64,000 nt of DNA from assembly GCA_029978905.1 (NCBI GenBank), contig JAPOIM010000003.1, positions 1 through 64,000 on the forward strand, in the 5' to 3' direction. The notes under the pieces are model-generated. The model ran no database searches and was not told where the DNA came from. It saw nothing but the letters and a program-made list of their open reading frames with translations. The DNA is from Planctomycetota bacterium (GTDB lineage Bacteria > Planctomycetota > Planctomycetia > Pirellulales > UBA1268). Position 1 is the stretch's first letter. Every line of letters starts with the position of its first letter. The translations under genes and the position numbers were made by a program. Below, piece by piece: positions 57,152 through 64,000 of this stretch.

Positions 57152-57300
57152 GCGCTCGGGGCGAGCCCAGTGCTGCCCCGCCGGACGTTCGCTGCGGGCC
57201 CTCCAGGCCCTCGCTCACTCGGATGTCCGCTGCGCTTTGGCCCTCCGGGCGTCGCTTGCTCCCATACGCCGGCGGGTCAGCACCGGGCTCGCCCCTCGCT
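57152..57300. repeat. Dispersed structured intergenic element, copy C
   Basis: GCGCTCGGGGCGAGCCCAGTGCTGCCCCGCCGGACG ... CATACGCCGGCGGGTCAGCACCGGGCTCGCCCCTCGCT; fills the hemA/CRTAC1 convergent gap exactly. Confidence 0.88.
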
Positions 57301-59147
57301 TAATTGGCGGCGGGTTCGGTGACGGTCAGGGTTTGGCCGAGGGCGACGGCGTCGAGGGTTTGCACGATGCCTGAGGGCCAGGTGATCTCAACCTGGCAGG
57401 TGGTGGGGGCGTCGTCTGCGTTGGGGCCGAGCCCGAAGAAAAGCCGCGGCTGGTGGGTGCTCGCATAACTCATGCCTGCGATGAGCTGCTGGACGACCGT
57501 TCGGTCACCGCAGCGGACCGTGGCCTTGCAGCCGATGCCTCGGCGGTTGCTCGTGGTGCCGACGAAGGTGAGACCGAGCCATCGGCCAAGGTCTGCCTGG
57601 TTTTCGAGCAGGGCAAGGGGGGTGTTTTGGTGGATCACGGCGAGATCGCAATCGCCGTCACCGTCGTGATCCGCCATCGCCACGCCACGGGCGACTTGAC
57701 GGATCTCAAAGAAGGGGCCGGCCATGCTGCTGCAATCGTGAAAGGAGGAGCCGTTCCACTCAAAGAGTTGCGGCTGCTGCGCGAGCAAGGGATTGCCGGG
57801 ATAGTTTTCAATGTGACCGTTGGCGATGAAGAGGTCCATGTAGCCATCGGCATCGAAGTCGCAAAAAACGGTGCCGAATCCGAGACGGGGCAGCGTGGGC
57901 GTGTGGAGGCCCACAAGCCCGGTCACGTCTTCAAAACCCGCGGATCCGAGCCCACGGTAGAGCGTGTTGGATTCGTCGTAGAAATGGGCGGAGTAGATGT
58001 CGAGGTTGCCGTCGTTGTCGTAGTCGCCCACGGCCAAGCCCATGCTCGCCTGCGTGCGGCCGAGCCGGTCGACAGCGCACCCAAGCACCATGGCCCGCTC
58101 TTCAAACCGTCCGCCTCCTTGGTTCACGAAGAGGAAGTTGGCTTCAGTGTCGTTGGCGACGTAGAGATCGCACAGCCCATCGCCCGTGAAGTCAGCCACG
58201 GCCACGCCGAGGCCTTTGTTGCCAGGTCCAAAGAGCCCCATCTCGCGAGCAGCCTCGCGGAAGGTTCCGTCACCGTTGTTGATGAAGCAGGCGTCGGGCC
58301 AGGGATCGATGTCGCGGGGATGACATATCCGCGCTTCGCCCTGGGGGTTGTTGCAGGGAAGGGGATCCAAAATGTCGTACTGCAGGTAGTTGCAGACGTA
58401 CAGGTCGAGGTCGTGATCACCGTCGAGATCCGCCCAGGCCGCAGACGAACTCCAGCGGGAGTCGCCAGTGCCACTCTCGTCGGTGACGTCGACGAAGGTG
58501 CCGTCGCCAAGGTTGCGAAAGAGGGCGTTGGTGCCAGCGTTGGTGACGTAAATGTCGTCGAAGCCGTCGTCGTCGAAGTCGCCGATCGCCACGCCTTGGC
58601 TGTAGCCCGTTTCGCGGAGCCGAGCCCGTTCGGTCACGTCAACAAACGAGGAGCCGCCATCTTCGCCGGGGAGGTTGCGAAAGAGTCGATCGCTCGGCTC
58701 TTGGTCTCGCACGGACACCGAGGGATCACCCCCTTGGCCAACGTGCAGATCGGGGTGTCCGTCGCGGTCGTAGTCGAGCCAACCAGATCCACCGCCCGTT
58801 GCCTCCGCCATCAGCGACATGCCGTTCTCGCCGTTGTCGTAGACATGCACGAGGCCGGAGTACTCGGCCACGTCGTCAAACGGGGTGCAGGTCACCGGCA
58901 CTGCCGAGTCAGAACCCGCCTTCGGCGACGAGGGCTTGGAGAGGTCGAAGGCAAAGGCAGAAGAAGCTGCTTTGCCGCCACCTGCATCATCCGAACCGCT
59001 CGCCTGTGTTGCCTTCTGCGATTCCTCGGGCCCGGAAGGCCGACGGCCGTCGCAACCACAGAGGGCTGCGACGGCCGCCAGATATCCAACCAGACTCACC
59101 TGAATGAGTGTCACTGATCCAGTGGCATTGACCACGCTTCTCAACAT
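57300..59147 (-). CDS. CRTAC1/FG-GAP-ASPIC (UnbV) family putative lipoprotein
   Basis: AALCGCDGRR lipobox; repeated D-x-D-x-DG units (DYDRDGHPDL, DFDDDGFDDIYV, DLDGDHDLDLYV, DYDNDGNLDIY); C-terminal GIGCKATVRCGDRTVVQQL...WPSGIVQTL. ATG at 59147 preceded by AGGAGG. Confidence 0.93.
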   Translation of the reverse strand: MLRSVVNATGSVTLIQVSLVGYLAAVAALCGCDGRRPSGPEESQKATQASGSDDAGGGKAASSAFAFDLSKPSSPKAGSDSAVPVTCTPFDDVAEYSGLVHVYDNGENGMSLMAEATGGGSGWLDYDRDGHPDLHVGQGGDPSVSVRDQEPSDRLFRNLPGEDGGSSFVDVTERARLRETGYSQGVAIGDFDDDGFDDIYVTNAGTNALFRNLGDGTFVDVTDESGTGDSRWSSSAAWADLDGDHDLDLYVCNYLQYDILDPLPCNNPQGEARICHPRDIDPWPDACFINNGDGTFREAAREMGLFGPGNKGLGVAVADFTGDGLCDLYVANDTEANFLFVNQGGGRFEERAMVLGCAVDRLGRTQASMGLAVGDYDNDGNLDIYSAHFYDESNTLYRGLGSAGFEDVTGLVGLHTPTLPRLGFGTVFCDFDADGYMDLFIANGHIENYPGNPLLAQQPQLFEWNGSSFHDCSSMAGPFFEIRQVARGVAMADHDGDGDCDLAVIHQNTPLALLENQADLGRWLGLTFVGTTSNRRGIGCKATVRCGDRTVVQQLIAGMSYASTHQPRLFFGLGPNADDAPTTCQVEITWPSGIVQTLDAVALGQTLTVTEPAAN

Positions 59148-59205
59148 TCTTCCTCCTGAGGAAGCTCGCCGAATGAAGAGCATCAACGCCAATCAGCGAC
59201 TCATT

Positions 59206-60309
59206 TCACTTCGCGACTTCACCGCCAGCTGCGGTCGCCACGGCGTACCGCACCCAGTGGTCGATGTCGTCGGTGTAGAACTGCACGCTTCCGTCAGCCC
59301 TCATGGCCCCGGCACCACCAGGGTGGTTGGAGCTCCAGCCGGCACAGCGACGGTCACCGTGGCCCTGGAGCCACGCTGGGTTCTTGTTATTCAGCGGATT
59401 CCGCAGGGTGTGCTGCGACCCAACCGAGAAGAACCAGCCAGCACACTCGTCAGGAGTCCGAGCGTCCCACACACCGTTGTTGTAGCCACGGAAGTGGTAG
59501 TTCTCGAACACAGCGATCGTCTGCGAGGTACCGTCAACCAGGTCGCCGAGCTTCTTCTTACCAGCATAGGCAAACACGCCGTTGATGCGGGCAAAATCGT
59601 CCTGGAGCCAGTTGTTGCTGATCCAAGGCGTGCCAGCACTACCCTTGGTGAAGCGGTTGGCACCGTTCGGATCGCTACCGTTGAAATCAGGCACGTTGCC
59701 GCAGTCCTTCCAGCCGCCCCAGATATGACCGAGGTTGCCGTTGTAGTCGGTACGAGCTGCCTGGGAAGCTGCAGGACCACCGGAGTTCTGCACCCACATA
59801 TTGCGGGTTTCAACCATGCCGTTGCTTGGGCAGAGAAGCATGCTGATCTTCTGCTGTGCTACAGCAAGATTTACACCTTGGTTGCAAGTCTCTTGGAACC
59901 TGATCTGGTCATAAAGAGCCTGCTCTTCCATGTAGGGGAGAGCCTGCACGATCCAAGAAAACGAGGAGTCATTTCGCTGGATCGGGAATCGACCAACGGG
60001 TTGACCGGGGGTTCTGGGATCGGAATAAACCTTGGTCCCGCCGTCGTACTGAAATCCCTTCTCATCTGGGGCGTCCCGCATGGGGTCCATTGAGTAGGGA
60101 TACACGTCCTTGTTGGCGCTGGCGTAGTTGTGGAAGGCCAGACCAATCTGCTTTAGACTGTTCAAGCACTGACTGCGGCGGGCTGCCTCACGCGCGGACT
60201 GAACGGCCGGCAGAAGAAGACCAACCAAGACGCCAATGATGGCGATGACGACGAGCAGTTCGACGAGCGTGAAGCCACGACGACCCTGCAGACGCAACGT
60301 CTTGAGCAT
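59206..60309 (-). CDS. DUF1559 domain type-II-secretion/pilin-like protein
   Basis: [54 protein letters not shown]-terminal [23 protein letters not shown]. Confidence 0.96.
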   Translation of the reverse strand: MLKTLRLQGRRGFTLVELLVVIAIIGVLVGLLLPAVQSAREAARRSQCLNSLKQIGLAFHNYASANKDVYPYSMDPMRDAPDEKGFQYDGGTKVYSDPRTPGQPVGRFPIQRNDSSFSWIVQALPYMEEQALYDQIRFQETCNQGVNLAVAQQKISMLLCPSNGMVETRNMWVQNSGGPAASQAARTDYNGNLGHIWGGWKDCGNVPDFNGSDPNGANRFTKGSAGTPWISNNWLQDDFARINGVFAYAGKKKLGDLVDGTSQTIAVFENYHFRGYNNGVWDARTPDECAGWFFSVGSQHTLRNPLNNKNPAWLQGHGDRRCAGWSSNHPGGAGAMRADGSVQFYTDDIDHWVRYAVATAAGGEVAK

Positions 60310-60436
60310 GGGAACCTCGCTGGGGAGAAAGAAAAGAAAAAATCAACGCGTTGCCAGCGAAGTCAACCGAGGCCAACCACTGTCAACGACAGAACACACG
60401 AAACCGAAATCAAGGTAGGGAGTACGTCAAAGATGC

Positions 60437-60880
60437 TTATTCAACGGAAAGATCAATAGTGTTTTGACCGGAGGTCACTTCCACCGACTTCGACCAGTCA
60501 GCAGGGATGCTCGACTCTGGGCCGGTTGGTGCTTGCGAGCTCCGTCCGCTGCCACCTGCACCACTGCCGTAGGCAGCTTCGTCAACGGCGCCGGACGACT
60601 GCTGGGCGAGCGTCACCGTGTAGCTTCCAGCCATCGCGCCAGGCTTGCCCTGGGTGCCGGAGGTCAGGGTGTAGGAACCATCCGCCCCGGTGCGGCCGGA
60701 GGCTGCTTCCATCGATGAATCTGATGGTTGAAACGTGACGAGCACGTCAGCCGCAGGCTGGCCACCGATGGTCACCTTGCCGCTGACGGGGTTCATGGCG
60801 GGGCCACCTTCACCGCAACCTGCGAGCGTGGTGACGAGGCCAAGGCAGAGAACAAGTTGAAGTCGGCGTGAGAGCGTCAT
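60437..60880 (-). CDS. Carboxypeptidase-regulatory-like putative lipoprotein
   Basis: MTLSRRLQLVLCLGLVTTLAGCGEGGPAMNPVSGKVTIGGQPAADVLVTFQPSD...GRTGADGSYTLTSGTQGKPGAMAGSYTVTL. Confidence 0.82.
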   Translation of the reverse strand: MTLSRRLQLVLCLGLVTTLAGCGEGGPAMNPVSGKVTIGGQPAADVLVTFQPSDSSMEAASGRTGADGSYTLTSGTQGKPGAMAGSYTVTLAQQSSGAVDEAAYGSGAGGSGRSSQAPTGPESSIPADWSKSVEVTSGQNTIDLSVE

Positions 60881-61111
60881 GGAAAATCCGGGATGCAAAG
60901 GAAAAGCGGAAATGAGTTCGGAATCCAGTTTCAGGATATTTTGGCCATTCGGTCGCTGCTGCAGGGTGCGGTGAAACCACACGAAACCGCGTGCAGACGA
61001 GCCCGCAACACCCGTGGCTGGTGATTGCGTTCCGTAAGGGCGTACGTCCTCCCCGAAACCTTTGTTCGATTTTAGCCCCAAGAATCAGCGAGTCAACGGA
61101 AAAACACGCGA

Positions 61112-62374
61112 TTACGGCGCGGTGGGTCCCAGGGCGCCTGCCGGTGGTGCCGCAGCGAGCATCTGCTGCACCCTCGCTCGGAGCCGATCGGCGATTTCCG
61201 TCCCCCCACAATCGGCAATGTAGTCTGCGATCTCCACCATCGTTTCGGGATTGGTGGCCTGCACACTTGGTTGCTGTAGGATGGTTCTGCGGAGTGTGCG
61301 GCCTCGATCGGCTAGGTCGGCAAGCCGCGCAGCCTCTTCCTCGTTGCCGATTTTTCGCTGAATCACGGCCTGTTCGTGGAGGGCGATGGCGTCGTAGGGA
61401 AAGAGTTCGCGGGCTTTGAGGTAGGAGGAGTTCGCTTCCTCCAACTCTTCGCGAGTGCCGTGGACCCAGGCCTTGAATCGCCAGAAACGGTTGTCTTCCA
61501 GGGCAGATGGTGGGGCGGCGGCAAGCAGGCGAGTGACTTCCTCGACATCGCCGGCCGTTTGGGCCTTTTGGATAAAATAGGCCCTCGCTTCGATGTTTTC
61601 GGGGTATTTGTCAAAGAGTTCCTGCAGCCGACTCTCGCGGCTTTGGGCAACTTCGGAGGTGCTGCCTGCGGCGGCGATCTCTTCGTCTTGAAGGGAGTCT
61701 TCCAGGCCGCGGTTGGCGAGTTCCCCGCGCACCACGGCCACTTCGAAGAGTTCGGTGCCAGGGTTTTCTCCCAGCCAGCGGAGGTTGACCGACTCGGTGT
61801 TGGCAAGCGTGAGCCAGTCGGCTCCCATCAGATAGACGTAGGTTTCCGGCATGTCGCAGCCCACGTCGATCGACTCTTTTGTGATTTGGTAAGTCTTTAT
61901 CCGCTGCAGCGTGATCGCGTAGTAGAAGGTCAGCCGCCGCCGAGCTTCGCAGTTCTCGGGATCGAGCCGAAGCACCCGGTCCAACGTGCGAACCGCTTCT
62001 GATGGCCGGCTGAGTTGCCCAAACATCAGGTCCACTCGCTGCAACAGCGCGGGCACGGTCTTGGGGTCGTTATCGGGGAGGACCTCGAGGTAGTCGCCGG
62101 CCGCCCCGTAGTTGCCCAGCGCCATGGCGGATTCGGCGGCGATGATCAGTGGATCGGCGAGCGTTGGTTCCAGGTGGGCCCATTCAAAGGCCAACTCTTC
62201 AGTCCGAGCCCAGTCGCGCACCTGCCGAGCGCCGAGGCAGTCTGTCCGCACCGCGTAGGCCCGGCCCTTGTGCCAGTACTGGTAGCCCACAAGCACCACG
62301 CCGGCGACCAACACACCGCCGAGGACCAGTTTCAGCCAGGGACGCACCGCGGTGGCTGGGCGTTCGTCTCTCAC
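61112..62374 (-). CDS. Membrane-anchored TPR-repeat protein
   Basis: N-terminal TM LKLVLGGVLVAGVVLVGYQYW; helical repeats with ...AVRTLDRVLRLDPENCEARRRL. Confidence 0.75.
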   Translation of the reverse strand: MRDERPATAVRPWLKLVLGGVLVAGVVLVGYQYWHKGRAYAVRTDCLGARQVRDWARTEELAFEWAHLEPTLADPLIIAAESAMALGNYGAAGDYLEVLPDNDPKTVPALLQRVDLMFGQLSRPSEAVRTLDRVLRLDPENCEARRRLTFYYAITLQRIKTYQITKESIDVGCDMPETYVYLMGADWLTLANTESVNLRWLGENPGTELFEVAVVRGELANRGLEDSLQDEEIAAAGSTSEVAQSRESRLQELFDKYPENIEARAYFIQKAQTAGDVEEVTRLLAAAPPSALEDNRFWRFKAWVHGTREELEEANSSYLKARELFPYDAIALHEQAVIQRKIGNEEEAARLADLADRGRTLRRTILQQPSVQATNPETMVEIADYIADCGGTEIADRLRARVQQMLAAAPPAGALGPTAP

Positions 62375-62379
62375 CGAAC

Positions 62380-63312
62380 CTACTCCTTCGCATCCGTGGA
62401 AGCGGCACGTTGAGCCGAGGTGATGGCGGTGAGGGTGCCGGCCTGATCGAGCAGGTAGATCGCTTTCGCCCGAGGGTCGGCGACGAGCACGCCTGCCGAC
62501 GAGCGAGCCAGCCCGACTGGCCCCTGCAGCGGCGCCCCTGAGACCAGTTTGGTGACATCGCCAGCCGTGCTCACCTGCCAGATGCAGGCGGCGTAGTTGT
62601 CGCTGACGTAGGCGACGCCGTCGTCATCCACCACCACATCGTGCGGAAACTCAAACGCCCGCTCGGTCACGACCGGGTCTACCGAGCCGTCGACGGCCAC
62701 CCGCACCAGCGGAGCGTCGCCTGAGGCGGCGATGGCCCACAGCTGATCGCGTGTATCCACAAACAGGCCTCGCGGGGCTGCGAGTTGGGCCACCTCCTCG
62801 GGGTCGCCACCGGCGACAGGCAGCTGCCAAATCCGCTGCGTTTCCAGGTCCGACACAAACAGCTGCCCGGTGCTCGTAATCGCGAGATCGACGGGGATAC
62901 CAATCTTGCCGCCGGTCAGCGGCGTGGGCGTGCCGTCTTCTGCCAAGCGATAGATCTCGCGTGTGGCGGAATCACCGACAAACACGCTGCCGTCGGCTGC
63001 CACCGCGACCGCCCGGATCGCGTTGAGCGGGGTGCGAAACCGTTTCTCTCCGCGAGCAAAGACTGCCGGGGCCCCGTCGGTGACCTTCCACACCCCAGGC
63101 AGCAGCCGGTCGGCCACGTAGAGCGTGCGGTCGTCGACGGCGGCCACCGAGAGAGGATACTGCAGCGTCTCGGAGGCCTCCTGTCCCCAGGTTGCTTTGG
63201 AAGAGGCAGCGAAAAGCAACAACAGGCAGGCCGCTGTGAGAGAGACGCGACCGGTCGGCCACCGGCGGCTGCATCGACCTCGCGCGACGAAATCCAAGCA
63301 CGGCATGTTCAT
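62380..63312 (-). CDS. NHL/SMP-30-like beta-propeller exported protein
   Basis: Signal peptide; repeated blades ...AVAVAADGSVFVGDSATREIYRL, DLAITSTGQLFVSDLETQRIWQL, DVVVDDDGVAYVSDNYAACIWQV. Confidence 0.82.
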   Translation of the reverse strand: MNMPCLDFVARGRCSRRWPTGRVSLTAACLLLLFAASSKATWGQEASETLQYPLSVAAVDDRTLYVADRLLPGVWKVTDGAPAVFARGEKRFRTPLNAIRAVAVAADGSVFVGDSATREIYRLAEDGTPTPLTGGKIGIPVDLAITSTGQLFVSDLETQRIWQLPVAGGDPEEVAQLAAPRGLFVDTRDQLWAIAASGDAPLVRVAVDGSVDPVVTERAFEFPHDVVVDDDGVAYVSDNYAACIWQVSTAGDVTKLVSGAPLQGPVGLARSSAGVLVADPRAKAIYLLDQAGTLTAITSAQRAASTDAKE

Positions 63313-64000
63313 GGGCGGTTTGGCTCCGGTCCCCCTTTTTCCCCAACGAATCCTACCTCCGACTCCGCGGAATCGCGACGGAGGAACTGCCAAAAGGCAG
63401 CTGTGTGCCGACGTGTCTGGTACTCCAGAAGATAGGCGCGATACGCGTCGCTGTCTGGTGGAGGATCGTCGGCCGCCGGTGGATAGCTCCGCATCGCGGC
63501 AAAGGGGAGGGGCTCGGAGGTGTCGCCGACGGCCGTGGCGAGATTGGCGTCTTTGTCCCAGCCAAAACTTGCCAGCACGAAATCCCGCTCCCACCCAGGC
63601 TGGGCAAGAGGTGGTGCGGCAAATCGCAGCGTCATTTCGTCCCCGGAACCCATCACCACCAGCCGGTCGTCTTGAGCGGCAAGCAGGTCGCAGACATCAC
63701 CGAAGCGGGTGAAGGCTCCATACATGGGCGGCCACTTGGGGGAAGTGTTGACGTGGGCGTAGTCGAACTGCTCCGGACCAGCCCCCGCGGCCTGCTCGAT
63801 CCGCGAAAAGCCACGGTGATGCAGGTCGGCCGAGAGCGGTCGCACCTCGTGCGTGACCATCTCGACCGGTGCTTCGCCGGACGTGAAGAAGATGGCGTCC
63901 CAGGCGATTTCCATCGTGGTCTCAATCCGCACGCGTGGATCCTCGACGGGTACGAGGCCACTGAGGTTCACGGCCATCGTCTTGGTCTTGCCGCCAGGGA
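63309..64000 (-). CDS. C-terminal portion of a larger protein (likely CRTAC1/TPR type), cut by right edge
   Basis: Frame remains open to base 64000 (...PGGKTKTMAVNLSGLVPVEDPRVRIETTMEIAWDAIFFTSGE...); ATGA overlap with the downstream NHL gene. Confidence 0.65.
   Translation of the reverse strand, partial: PGGKTKTMAVNLSGLVPVEDPRVRIETTMEIAWDAIFFTSGEAPVEMVTHEVRPLSADLHHRGFSRIEQAAGAGPEQFDYAHVNTSPKWPPMYGAFTRFGDVCDLLAAQDDRLVVMGSGDEMTLRFAAPPLAQPGWERDFVLASFGWDKDANLATAVGDTSEPLPFAAMRSYPPAADDPPPDSDAYRAYLLEYQTRRHTAAFWQFLRRDSAESEVGFVGEKGGPEPNRP

Noticed and set aside
57453-59117. 554-aa + strand ORF
   Set aside because: Antisense to the CRTAC1 gene; apparent V/E/G-rich repeats reflect complementary Asp-rich repeats.
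1-64000. CRISPR arrays, rRNA, prophage, IS transposases, classical defence islands
   Set aside because: Looked for by eye; no regularly spaced direct repeats, no rRNA signatures, no transposase/integrase/capsid or restriction-modification proteins in the translations.

Overview
This is a 64 kb, GC-rich, gene-dense chromosomal window that looks planctomycetal (Pirellulales-like). The lineage call is inferred from a DUF1559 pseudopilin-like protein, CRTAC1/FG-GAP proteins, an ECF sigma-Ser/Thr kinase pair, a PEP-CTERM-like tail and a sulfatase. Housekeeping blocks: ffh-rpsP-trmD-rplS-yraN (no rimM), tRNA-Gly(GCC)-tig-clpP-clpP, gap, panB, a phoB/phoR-like pair, SNF2 helicase, hemE / CcsA-HemX-like / hemA, and S41 protease-rsmG. 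Three regions stand out. (1) A six-gene same-strand operon at 16.3-22.5 kb encodes an ABC ATPase, an FtsX-like permease, two tandem DUF3299-like proteins and two paralogous exported 'ACPFC' repeat proteins; it is a candidate undescribed envelope system. (2) A dispersed intergenic element of about 149 bp occurs in three copies (15.87, 33.16 and 57.15 kb). Its long terminal inverted repeats covary between copies, and a second hairpin module is attached to two of them. (3) A Ni-superoxide dismutase has a predicted signal-peptide cleavage that would directly expose the Ni-binding His1. I also report two strong intrinsic terminators, a perfect 19-nt palindrome upstream of ffh, a 29-aa very basic ORF, an LRAT-like protein with a hydrophobic C-terminal region, and an alpha/beta hydrolase cut by the window edge that the ORF track misses. 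All product calls are motif and family recognition by eye; no database search was run.
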